Shown here piece after piece: positions 36,346 to 44,665 of a DNA stretch of 64,000 bases (position 1 is the first letter of the stretch; every line of letters begins with the position of its first letter). The stretch spans positions 1 to 64,000 of the forward strand of contig NZ_BSNY01000007.1 of the NCBI RefSeq assembly GCF_030160235.1, given 5' to 3'. The notes under the pieces are model-generated. The model saw only the letters and a program-made list of their open reading frames with translations, was not told where the DNA came from and searched no databases. The position numbers and the translations under genes are program-made. Origin of the DNA: Mesorhizobium huakuii (GTDB lineage Bacteria; Pseudomonadota; Alphaproteobacteria; Rhizobiales; Rhizobiaceae).

Positions 36346-38169
36346 CTATTCCACCGTGACCGATTTTGCCAGATTGCGCGGCTGGTCGACATCGGTGCCC
36401 ATGAACACGGCGGCGAAATAGGCCAGCATCTGGATCGGCAGCGCGTAGATGATCGGCGAGATGATTTCGGGCACGTCGGGCAGGATGATCGTCTCCATCG
36501 TCTTCACGCTCACCTGCGCCGCCCCTTTGCTGTCGGTGATCAGGATGATCTTGCCGCCGCGCGCCGCCACTTCCTGCATGTTCGACACGGTCTTCTCGAA
36601 AATGCGGTCATGCGGCGCAATGACGATGACCGGCATGTTCTCGTCGATCAGCGCGATCGGCCCGTGCTTCAACTCGCCCGCCGCATAACCCTCGGCGTGG
36701 ATATAGGAGATTTCCTTGAGTTTCAGCGCGCCTTCCATGGCCAGCGGGAAATTGGTGTCGCGGCCGAGATAGAGCACGTCCTTGTAGCGTGACAGCTCGC
36801 GCGCGATCCGCTCGATCTGCTCCTCGAGCTTGAGCACCTGGTTGGCATAGCGCGGCGCTTCCGAAAGCGCCCGCACCAGGGTCTTTTCCTGCTCCTTCGA
36901 GATCGTGCCGCGCGCCACGCCGGCACGCACCGCAAGCGAAGCCAGCACCGAGAGTTGGCAGGTGAAAGCCTTGGTCGAGGCGACGCCGATCTCGGGGCCG
37001 GCCAGCGTCGGCAGCACGACGTCGGATTCGCGCGCCATGGTCGATTCCCGCACATTGACGACGGCGCCGATCTTCATGCCGGCCTTGCGGCAGTAGCGCA
37101 GCGAGGCCAGCGTGTCGGCGGTCTCGCCCGATTGCGAGATGAAGAAGGCGGCATCGTTGGCCGACAGCGGCATTTCGCGGTAGCGGAACTCCGAGGCGAC
37201 ATCGATGTCGACCGGCAGCCGCGCATAGCGCTCGAACCAGTATTTGCCGATCAGGCCGGCGAGATAGGCGGTGCCGCAAGCCGAGATCGCCAGCCGGCCG
37301 ATCTTGGCGAAGTCGAACGGCAGGTCGAGCGGCTTCGAGACGCCGGAGACGAAATCGACGTAATGCGCCAGCGTGTGCGAGATCACCTCGGGCTGTTCAT
37401 GGATTTCCTTTTCCATGAAGTGGCGGCGGTTGCCCTTGTCGACCATGAAGGAGGTCGACAGCGACTGCTGGCGCTTGCGCTCGACTTGTCTGCCGTCGAT
37501 GTCGAAGATGGCGACGCTGTCGCGGCGCACCACCGCCCAGTCGCCGTCCTCGAGATAGGTGATCGAATTGGTGAACGGCGCCAGCGCGATGGCGTCGGAG
37601 CCCAGGAACATTTCGCCGTCGCCATGGCCGACGGCCAGCGGCGGGCCGTTGCGGGCGCCGACGATCAGGTCTTCGTCGCCCTTGAACATGATGGCCAGCG
37701 CAAAGGCGCCTTCCAGCCGCTTCAGCGCCGCATGCGCCGCCTCGACCGGCTTCAGCCCCTTGGCGAGTTCGCGCGCCACCAGATGAGCCACCACCTCGGT
37801 GTCGGTCTGCGAGGAGAAGGAATAGCCGTCGCGGACCAGTTCGTCGCGCAGCTCGGCGAAGTTCTCGATGATGCCGTTGTGGACGATGGCGACGCCGTCG
37901 GAAAAATGCGGATGCGCGTTGGTCTCGTTGGGCACGCCATGGGTGGCCCAGCGCGTGTGGCCGATGCCGATCGTGCCGTCGAGCGGCTCCTCCTTGAGCC
38001 GGCGTTCGAGGTTGATCAGCTTGCCTTCGGCGCGGCGGCGGGCAAGCTTGCCATGCTCGATGGTGGCTACACCGGCCGAGTCATAGCCGCGATATTCAAG
38101 CCGCTTCAGCGCATCGACGATGAGCGGCGCAACCTGCGAATGGCCGATGATTCCAACGATGCCGCACAT
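36346..38169 (-). CDS. glmS: Glutamine-fructose-6-phosphate aminotransferase (isomerising)
   Basis: 607 residues. The N-terminal Cys nucleophile follows the initiator Met (MCGIVGIIGHS), in a class II glutaminase domain with GIGHTRWATHG. Two SIS sugar-isomerase domains follow (SACGTAYLAGLIGKYWFE, FISQSGETADT), and the end PRNLAKSVTVE is canonical. It makes glucosamine 6-phosphate, feeding UDP-GlcNAc for peptidoglycan, lipid A and Nod factors. It is downstream of glmU on the same strand with a 189-base gap, so the pathway's first and last enzymes are neighbours. Confidence 0.97.
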   Translation of the reverse strand: MCGIVGIIGHSQVAPLIVDALKRLEYRGYDSAGVATIEHGKLARRRAEGKLINLERRLKEEPLDGTIGIGHTRWATHGVPNETNAHPHFSDGVAIVHNGIIENFAELRDELVRDGYSFSSQTDTEVVAHLVARELAKGLKPVEAAHAALKRLEGAFALAIMFKGDEDLIVGARNGPPLAVGHGDGEMFLGSDAIALAPFTNSITYLEDGDWAVVRRDSVAIFDIDGRQVERKRQQSLSTSFMVDKGNRRHFMEKEIHEQPEVISHTLAHYVDFVSGVSKPLDLPFDFAKIGRLAISACGTAYLAGLIGKYWFERYARLPVDIDVASEFRYREMPLSANDAAFFISQSGETADTLASLRYCRKAGMKIGAVVNVRESTMARESDVVLPTLAGPEIGVASTKAFTCQLSVLASLAVRAGVARGTISKEQEKTLVRALSEAPRYANQVLKLEEQIERIARELSRYKDVLYLGRDTNFPLAMEGALKLKEISYIHAEGYAAGELKHGPIALIDENMPVIVIAPHDRIFEKTVSNMQEVAARGGKIILITDSKGAAQVSVKTMETIILPDVPEIISPIIYALPIQMLAYFAAVFMGTDVDQPRNLAKSVTVE

Positions 38170-38358
38170 GCAGATAACCCCCGATTCCCCATGGAAAACC
38201 AGCGATACTTAGGGATGGCCGGTCTGCCGTGAAAGTCACATTGCATTTCGCCCGGTGTAATGGACGCTTGCACACGCATGCACCATGCCAGACCGCACTT
38301 GCAATCCGGTTACTGCAATTGGTCGGTTTTTCGATTGCCTCGGCGGCAAGTAAACCCG

Positions 38359-39735
38359 CTAGTGATCGGCGCCCGCCGCCTTCTTCTTCGCCGCTGCGGC
38401 CGAAGCGAAACGCTCGCGCAATTCCTTGCCCTTGCCGGGAATCGTCTTCTGGCGGGCGCGGCCGAAGGCTAGCGCGTCGTCGGGCACGCTTTCGGTGATC
38501 ACGCTGCCCGAGGCGATGTAGCCGCCCTTGCCGATCGAAACCGGGGCCACCAGCGAGGAGTTCGAGCCGACAAAGGCGCCCTCGCCGATATCGGTGAAGA
38601 ATTTCGAATAGCCGTCATAATTGCAGGTGATGGTGCCGGCGCCGATATTGGCGCCTGCGCCGACGCGGGCATCGCCGATATAGGTCAGATGGTTGACCTT
38701 GGCGCCCTCCTCGACAACAGCCTGCTTGACCTCGCAGAAATTGCCGACCTTTGCCTTGTTCCGGAGATCGGCGCCCGGCCGCAGCCGCGCGAATGGCCCG
38801 ACATCGCAATTCGATGCAATGGTTGCACCTTCAATATGGCTGAAGGCATGGATCTTGGCGCCGCCGGCGATCTTCACGCCCGGGCCGAACCAGACATTCG
38901 GCTCCACGACGGTGTCGGCGCCGATCTCGGTGTCATACGAGAAATACACGGTCTCCGGCGCGAGCAGCGTCACGCCCGACAGCATCGCCTCCTGGCGGCG
39001 GCGTGCCTGCCAGATGCCCTCGGCCTGCGCCAGTTCGGCGCGGTTGTTGATGCCGAGCGCATTCTCGAAACTGGCTTCCGTGGCGACGACATCGAGGCCT
39101 TGCGCGCCGGCGATCTCGACGATGTCGGTGAGATAATACTCGCCCTTGGCGTTCTTGTTGCCGACAGCGTCGAGCAGCTTCAGCGCATGGGCGCCGGCCA
39201 CCGCCATCATGCCGGCATTACAGAAACCGATCTTCTTTTCCGCCTCGGAACAGTCCTTTTCCTCGCGGATGGCAATCAGCTTGCCGCCTTTTTCGACCAG
39301 CCGGCCATAGCCGTTTGGATTGGGCGTCCGGAAGCCGATCACCGCGACGGCCGCACCTTCGGCGAGTTTCAGCCGAGCCAGGTTCAGCGCGTCAGCATCG
39401 ATCAGCGGCGTGTCGCCAAACATCACCAGGATGTCGTCATAACCCCTTGATATCGCTTCACGGGCGGCAAGAACGGCGTGCGCCGTACCCAGGCGCTCTT
39501 CCTGCACGAAGGTCTCGGCCTTGGGCGAGAACTTCGCCACCGCCTTGCGCATCTCTTCCGCGCCATGGCCGATGACGATCGCGTCGCTGGTCGCACCGGC
39601 GGCGTCGGCCGCCTTCACCACATGGGCGACCATCGGCAGGCCCGCGATCTGGTGCAGCACCTTCGGCAGCGCGCTCTTCATACGCGTGCCTTCGCCAGCG
39701 GCGAGGATGACGGACAGGCAGGATCTCTGGCTCAT
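38359..39735 (-). CDS. glmU: Bifunctional GlcNAc-1-P uridylyltransferase / glucosamine-1-P acetyltransferase
   Basis: 458 residues from the ATG at 39735 (an upstream TTG at 39744 is less likely). The pyrophosphorylase half begins [20 protein letters not shown] and has MFGDTPLI; the C-terminal half is a left-handed beta-helix with hexapeptide repeats ([31 protein letters not shown]). It converts glucosamine-1-P to UDP-GlcNAc. Same strand as glmS downstream. Confidence 0.97.
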   Translation of the reverse strand: MSQRSCLSVILAAGEGTRMKSALPKVLHQIAGLPMVAHVVKAADAAGATSDAIVIGHGAEEMRKAVAKFSPKAETFVQEERLGTAHAVLAAREAISRGYDDILVMFGDTPLIDADALNLARLKLAEGAAVAVIGFRTPNPNGYGRLVEKGGKLIAIREEKDCSEAEKKIGFCNAGMMAVAGAHALKLLDAVGNKNAKGEYYLTDIVEIAGAQGLDVVATEASFENALGINNRAELAQAEGIWQARRRQEAMLSGVTLLAPETVYFSYDTEIGADTVVEPNVWFGPGVKIAGGAKIHAFSHIEGATIASNCDVGPFARLRPGADLRNKAKVGNFCEVKQAVVEEGAKVNHLTYIGDARVGAGANIGAGTITCNYDGYSKFFTDIGEGAFVGSNSSLVAPVSIGKGGYIASGSVITESVPDDALAFGRARQKTIPGKGKELRERFASAAAAKKKAAGADH

Positions 39736-39831
39736 GGATGGCAACCGTATGAAAAAGAGTTGGGAATCAAATCATGCTAGCAGCGGCGCCATGCTGCACC
39801 AATGCGGTTAAATTCCGGTGAGATGGAGGAG

Positions 39832-39852
39832 CCGCTGACTCTTAATCAGCGG
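39832..39852 (+). other. Hairpin identical in form to a tRNA-Lys(CTT) anticodon arm
   Basis: CCGCTGA (39832-39838), loop CTCTTAA (39839-39845) and TCAGCGG (39846-39852) give a 7-bp stem and 7-nt loop with a CTT anticodon, as in bacterial tRNA-Lys. No D-arm, T-arm or acceptor stem can be found around it, so this is not a working tRNA. It lies nine bases from the stop of the NTF2-like gene and may be a relic, an attachment-site fragment, or a simple terminator hairpin. Confidence 0.5.
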
Positions 39853-39860
39853 ATTTGCAT

Positions 39861-40325
39861 CTACATCAGGCCGTGCTTCCTGAATTCAGCCTGTTCATCA
39901 CCGGCGATCCAGCCAAATACCTTCAGATCGCCGTCGCGCTTTTCGACCATATAGTTGATCGCAAAGTCGATGATCACGGGCTTGCCATCCTTGCGCTCAT
40001 AGTCGCCGGACCACTTTACCTCTGCCACGCAGTGGTCCTGATCGATTGATGTCACCGAGACGCCGGTGCAGGTCATCTTTTTGCTGCCTATGGCACGATA
40101 GGCCTCAAAACCCTTTTTCATGATGTCTTTCAACTGCTGGCAATTCTCGCCGACCATGACCGCTGCCGGCGTCACCGAGACAAAGCCGGCTGAATACATC
40201 TTGCCGACATCGTCCATGTCAGCGTTTCCGGCTATCGCTTCATTGTAGATCTTCTCATAGGCCTTGAAGAATTTATGTACGTCCGCCTTGGCTACCATTT
40301 TCGTTTCGCCATAGCTGTTGAACAT
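39861..40325 (-). CDS. NTF2-like/SnoaL-like small protein, function unknown
   Basis: 154 residues from the ATG at 40325; ATG at 40298 (residue 10) is an equally good start. No signal peptide. The pattern of an N-terminal helix (VHKFFKAYEKIYNEAIAG), then MYSAGFVSVTPAAVMVGEN and strands such as HCVAEVKWSGDYERKDGKPV and INYMVEKRDGDLKVFGWI, is that of the cone-shaped NTF2-like fold, which serves enzymes and binding proteins alike. No catalytic residues can be assigned. Isolated gene between glmU and ccdA. Confidence 0.7.
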   Translation of the reverse strand: MFNSYGETKMVAKADVHKFFKAYEKIYNEAIAGNADMDDVGKMYSAGFVSVTPAAVMVGENCQQLKDIMKKGFEAYRAIGSKKMTCTGVSVTSIDQDHCVAEVKWSGDYERKDGKPVIIDFAINYMVEKRDGDLKVFGWIAGDEQAEFRKHGLM

Positions 40326-40377
40326 GGCCGACTAACGCTGCCCTTCAGGCATCGTTCCGCATTGAAGGTGGTGGAGG

Positions 40378-41124
40378 CTACCCCAGCCGACCCAACACCG
40401 GGAAATTCTCCAGCAGCCAGTAAGAAACCGTCTGCACGCCGCCGGTGAGGAAAAACACGCCGGCGACCACCAGCAGCGCGCCGATCGCCTTTTCGACGCG
40501 GCCGAGATGGACGCGGAATTTGCCGAGGAAGCGCATGAAGGCGCCGGAGAACAGCGCCGCGATCAGGAAGGGTATGCCAAGTCCGAGCGAATAGGCGGCG
40601 AGCAGCAGCGCGCCCTCGCCCACCGTCTCGCGCCCGCCGGCCAGCGTCAGGATCGGCCCCAGCACCGGGCCGATGCACGGCGTCCAGCCAAAGGCGAAGG
40701 CGAGCCCCATGACATAGGCAGCAAGTGCATTTGCCGGTTTGCCCTGCGACTGGAAACGCGCCTCGCGCGACAAAAGCGGAATACGCAATATGCCGAGGAA
40801 ATTCAGTCCCATCAGGATGATCAGCACGCCAGCGCCCATCGCCAGCGGCTCCTGCCAGACGCGCAGCAGCCTGCCGATGGTTGAGGCGCCGGCGCCGAGC
40901 GCCACGAACACGGTCGAGAAGCCGAGCACGAAGGCGATGGAGGAATAGAGCAGCGCGCCCCGCGTACCTTCGCGGGCCGTGACGCCTGCATCGCCGCGAA
41001 AATCGTCGACCGAAACGCCTGCCATGTAGCAGAGATAGGGCGGCACCAGCGGCAACACGCAAGGCGACAGGAACGAGATGGCCCCCGCCCCGACCGCGCT
41101 GACATAGCCGATGTCCAATGCCAT
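40378..41124 (-). CDS. ccdA: CcdA-type thiol-disulfide electron carrier (cytochrome c biogenesis)
   Basis: 248 residues from the ATG at 41124. Six membrane helices with the two conserved Cys in FLSPCVLPLVPPYLC and WTPCIGPVLGPILT, the pair that carries electrons from thioredoxin across the membrane to periplasmic apocytochrome c or thiol proteins. Upstream in-frame ATGs extend into a region without conserved sequence. Divergent from the secreted repeat protein gene at 41303. Confidence 0.9.
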   Translation of the reverse strand: MALDIGYVSAVGAGAISFLSPCVLPLVPPYLCYMAGVSVDDFRGDAGVTAREGTRGALLYSSIAFVLGFSTVFVALGAGASTIGRLLRVWQEPLAMGAGVLIILMGLNFLGILRIPLLSREARFQSQGKPANALAAYVMGLAFAFGWTPCIGPVLGPILTLAGGRETVGEGALLLAAYSLGLGIPFLIAALFSGAFMRFLGKFRVHLGRVEKAIGALLVVAGVFFLTGGVQTVSYWLLENFPVLGRLG

Positions 41125-41302
41125 TCCAAAACTCCAACTGCTCCCGGGCGGATATAGCGACGCCCAGCCCTCTCTGCCAATCACCATTGTGTGGAGAGTC
41201 AGCGGCATACGGACATCGGGGACGAAAGCGCCGGCCTGGGACGTTGATGTCAAGGAGGCCGCGATTTCCCGCGCGTCTCCAATATCAGCCAGGGAGATTT
41301 CC

Positions 41303-41680
41303 ATGAAAACCATAACCATAGGGCTGGCCGCGCTGCTTCTCAGCACCGCCGCAACCTTCGCCGCCGATGCGTGGAAGGAAGCAAAGGTCAACGGCACCAA
41401 GATCTACACCGACGCCAAGGGCATGACGCTCTATACCTATGACAAGGACGAGAAGGGCAAGTCGAACTGCTACGACAAATGCGCCGCCAACTGGCCGCCG
41501 CTGAAGGCCGAGGCCGGCGCGAAGGCTTCCGAAGGCTGGACGATCGTCGACCGTACCGACGGCACCAAGATGTGGGCCTATGACGGCAAGCCGCTCTACA
41601 CCTTCATCAAGGACAAGAAGGCCGGCGATGTGGCTGGCGATGGCGTTGCGGGCGTCTGGCACATCGCCAAAGCCGATTGA
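41303..41680 (+). CDS. Secreted protein with YxYxxD repeats (COG4315-like)
   Basis: 125 residues from the ATG at 41303, with AGGGAG upstream. A signal peptide ends near TFAADAW. The mature part has two copies of a Tyr-x-aromatic-x-x-Asp motif (LYTYDKDEKGKSNCYDKCA and LYTFIKDKKAGD) and WPPLKAEAGA, typical of small periplasmic proteins or lipoproteins of unknown role. Two Cys (NCYDKC) may bind metal or form a disulfide; the nearby ccdA is a possible link. Confidence 0.85.
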   Translation: MKTITIGLAALLLSTAATFAADAWKEAKVNGTKIYTDAKGMTLYTYDKDEKGKSNCYDKCAANWPPLKAEAGAKASEGWTIVDRTDGTKMWAYDGKPLYTFIKDKKAGDVAGDGVAGVWHIAKAD

Positions 41681-42037
41681 TCCTCGACACCATCGCCCGC
41701 CTGCCGGCGGGACAAGGCTGGTCGCCGTGCATGCCTCCATGCAGCCGGCGGCCAGCGCCAGGGCAACCTTTCCCGGCGTCGCACGCAGCCGGCTTTCCCC
41801 CGACTCGGCGGAAAAATGAATTGGGCCGTTTGCGTCGAGCAAGGGACGTCATCTCTCCCAGCAAAATCTGTGATTTTCTCCATACACTCTAAGAGTGTAT
41901 TGCTGCGAACAGCTCCGCAATTTGGGCGCTTCCCCTTGACCGGATGCAAAAGCGCGGCCATGTGAGCGGCAAATAGAACGAGATTTCGTCGCGCGCAGCG
42001 GAATTCTTCTGCCGCATCACAGCTGATATGAGACCTC
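41681..42037. other. Intergenic region upstream of topA
   Basis: 357 bases without a credible gene. The first 150 bases are GC-rich and non-coding; a perfect 9-bp palindrome sits at 41882-41900, and the last 100 bases, more AT-rich, should hold the topA promoter. No tRNA or riboswitch was recognised. Confidence 0.5.
41882..41900. promoter_or_regulatory. Perfect inverted repeat upstream of topA
   Basis: ATACACTCT and AGAGTGTAT are perfect reverse complements around a single central A, 137 bases before the topA start. The short spacing and AT content look like a dimeric repressor site (TetR, MarR or GntR size) more than a terminator. No regulator gene is adjacent. Confidence 0.5.
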
Positions 42038-44659
42038 ATGGACGTCGTCGTCGTCGAATCGCCGGCCAAGGCGAAGACAATCAACAAATACCTCGGCAAG
42101 AACTACAAGGTTCTGGCCTCGTTCGGCCATGTCCGCGATTTGCCGGCCAAGGACGGTTCGGTGCGCCCGGATGAAGACTTCGCCATGTCCTGGGCGGTCG
42201 ACACCGCTTCGGGCAAGCGGCTCGCCGACATCGCCAAGGCGGTCAAGGATGCCGACGGCCTGATCCTTGCCACCGACCCGGATCGCGAGGGCGAGGCCAT
42301 TTCCTGGCATGTGCTGGAAGTGCTGAAGCAGAAGCGTGCGCTCAAGGACAAGCCGGTCAGCCGCGTCGTCTTCAACGCCATCACCAAATCGTCGGTGCTG
42401 GAAGCCATGGCCAATCCTCGCCAGATCGACGGGCCGCTGGTCGATGCCTATCTCGCCCGCCGGGCGCTGGACTATCTTGTAGGCTTCACGCTGTCGCCGG
42501 TCCTGTGGCGCAAATTGCCTGGCGCCCGTTCGGCCGGCCGCGTCCAGTCGGTGGCGCTGCGCCTGGTCTGCGACCGCGAAGCCGAGATCGAACGCTTCAT
42601 CCGCGAGGAATATTGGCAGATCGCCGCTATCCTCGGCACGCCGCGCAACGAGACTTTCGAAGCGCGGCTGACCGCCTTCGAGCGCAAGAAGCTGCAAAAG
42701 CTCGACATTGCCAACAAGGCGCAGGCCGACGACATCAAGGCGATGCTCGAAGGTGCGAGCTTCAAGGCGTTGTCGGTGGAAGCCAAGCCGACCAAGCGCA
42801 ACCCCGGCCCGCCCTTCACCACCTCGACGCTGCAGCAGGCCGCCTCCTCGGGCCTCGGTTTTTCGGCCACCCGCACCATGCAGGTGGCGCAGCGGCTCTA
42901 TGAAGGCATGGAGATCGGCGGCGAAACCACCGGCCTGATCACCTATATGCGAACCGACGGCGTCCAGATGGCGCCCGAGGCGATCGACGCTGCCCGTGAC
43001 GCCATTGCCAAGGAATTCGGCCCGAAATACCTGCCGGAAAAGCCGCGTTTCTACACGACCAAGGCCAAGAATGCCCAGGAAGCGCATGAAGCAATCCGCC
43101 CGACGGATTTCATGCGCACCCCGGCATCGGTCCGGCAATATCTCGATTCAGACCAGATGCGGCTCTATGAGCTGATCTGGAAGCGCGCCATCGCCAGCCA
43201 GATGCAGCCGGCCGAGATCGAGCGCACCACGGTCGAGATCGAGGCGGTCAACGGCGCCCGCACCGCCGAACTTCGCGCCATCGGTTCGGTCGTTCGCTTC
43301 GACGGCTTCATCGCCGCCTACACCGATCAGAAGGACGATGACGCGGAGGACGAGGAAAACCGCCGTCTGCCGGAAATCCGCGCCGGCGAGCAGCTTGCCC
43401 GCCAGGCGATCAACGCCACCCAGCACACGACCGAGCCGCCGCCGCGCTATTCCGAGGCCTCGCTGATCAAGAAGCTGGAAGAGCTCGGCATCGGCCGCCC
43501 GTCGACCTACACGGCAATCCTGAAGACGCTCGAGGACCGCGACTATGTCACGATCGACAAGCGCCGGCTGGTGCCGCAGGCCAAGGGCCGCCTGTTGTCC
43601 GCCTTCCTCGAAAGCTTCTTCGAGCGATATGTCGAATATGACTTCACCGCATCGCTGGAGGAAAAGCTCGACGAGATCTCGGACGGCAAGCTTGCCTGGA
43701 AGGACGTGCTGCGCGATTTCTGGAAGGATTTTTCGGGCGCCGTCGCCGACATCAAGGAACTGCGCGTCACCGACGTGCTCGATGCGCTCAACGAGGAACT
43801 GGCGCCGCTTGTGTTCCCCGCGCGTGAAGACGGCTCCAACCCGCGCATCTGCCCGAAATGTGGCACCGGCAACCTGTCGCTGAAGCTCGGCAAGTTCGGC
43901 GCTTTCGTCGGCTGCTCGAACTATCCGGAATGCTCCTTCACCCGCCAGCTCGGCGACGCCGCCAATCCGAATGGCGAGAATGGCGGCGGCGAGGACGGCA
44001 TCAAGGTGCTCGGCAAGGATCCCTATACGGCGGAGGAAATCACCCTGCGCTCGGGTCGCTTCGGTCCCTACCTCCAGCGCGGTGACGGCAAGGAAGCCAA
44101 GCGTTCGAGCCTGCCCAAGGGCTGGACGCCCGAATCCATCGACCATGAGAAAGCGTTGGCGTTGCTGGCGCTGCCACGCGATATCGGCAAGCATCCTGAA
44201 ACGTCCAAGATGATCTCGGCCGGGCTCGGCCGCTACGGTCCGTTCGTGCTGCATGACGGCACCTATGCCAATCTCGACAGCATCGAGGATGTGTTCTCGA
44301 TCGGCCTCAACCGCGCCGTCACGGTGATTGCCGAGAAGCAGTCGAAGGGCAAGGGCGGCCGCAATGGCGGCACGCCAGCGGCCCTGAAGGAGCTTGGCGA
44401 CCATCCGGATGGCGGCGGCAAGATTGTCGTGCGCGACGGCAAATACGGGCCTTATGTCAATTTCGGCAAGGTCAATGCCACGCTGCCCAAGGGCAAGGAT
44501 CCGCAATCGGTGACCATCGAGGATGCGCTGGCGCTGATTGCCGAGAAGGAAGCCAAGGGCGGCGGCGGCAAGAAGCCGTTCCGCAAGGCGGCGGCCGCCA
44601 AAGCGCCAGCGGCCAAGAAAACAGCCGCCAAGAAGCCGGCAGCGAAGAAAAAAGGGTAG
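42038..44659 (+). CDS. topA: DNA topoisomerase I
   Basis: 873 residues. The Toprim domain begins VVVVESPAKAKTINKYLG with DPDREGEAI; the active-site Tyr is in GLITYMRTDGV. One canonical CxxC-type zinc ribbon follows (CPKCGTGNLSLKLGKF, CSNYPECSF), then several degenerate topo C-terminal repeats with FGPYL/YGPFV motifs, and a Lys/Ala-rich tail (AAKKTAAKKPAAKKKG). It relaxes negative supercoils. Just six bases separate it from rnr, so they are probably cotranscribed. Confidence 0.97.
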   Translation: MDVVVVESPAKAKTINKYLGKNYKVLASFGHVRDLPAKDGSVRPDEDFAMSWAVDTASGKRLADIAKAVKDADGLILATDPDREGEAISWHVLEVLKQKRALKDKPVSRVVFNAITKSSVLEAMANPRQIDGPLVDAYLARRALDYLVGFTLSPVLWRKLPGARSAGRVQSVALRLVCDREAEIERFIREEYWQIAAILGTPRNETFEARLTAFERKKLQKLDIANKAQADDIKAMLEGASFKALSVEAKPTKRNPGPPFTTSTLQQAASSGLGFSATRTMQVAQRLYEGMEIGGETTGLITYMRTDGVQMAPEAIDAARDAIAKEFGPKYLPEKPRFYTTKAKNAQEAHEAIRPTDFMRTPASVRQYLDSDQMRLYELIWKRAIASQMQPAEIERTTVEIEAVNGARTAELRAIGSVVRFDGFIAAYTDQKDDDAEDEENRRLPEIRAGEQLARQAINATQHTTEPPPRYSEASLIKKLEELGIGRPSTYTAILKTLEDRDYVTIDKRRLVPQAKGRLLSAFLESFFERYVEYDFTASLEEKLDEISDGKLAWKDVLRDFWKDFSGAVADIKELRVTDVLDALNEELAPLVFPAREDGSNPRICPKCGTGNLSLKLGKFGAFVGCSNYPECSFTRQLGDAANPNGENGGGEDGIKVLGKDPYTAEEITLRSGRFGPYLQRGDGKEAKRSSLPKGWTPESIDHEKALALLALPRDIGKHPETSKMISAGLGRYGPFVLHDGTYANLDSIEDVFSIGLNRAVTVIAEKQSKGKGGRNGGTPAALKELGDHPDGGGKIVVRDGKYGPYVNFGKVNATLPKGKDPQSVTIEDALALIAEKEAKGGGGKKPFRKAAAAKAPAAKKTAAKKPAAKKKG

Positions 44660-44665
44660 GACGGC

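Noticed and set aside
38170-38358. A glmS-type riboswitch or small RNA between glmS and glmU
   Set aside because: The glmS ribozyme is a Gram-positive element, the region lies upstream of glmS only as an unstructured stretch, and no conserved core was seen.
39832-39852. A functional tRNA-Lys gene
   Set aside because: Only the anticodon arm is present; no D-arm, T-arm, acceptor stem or CCA region can be drawn.
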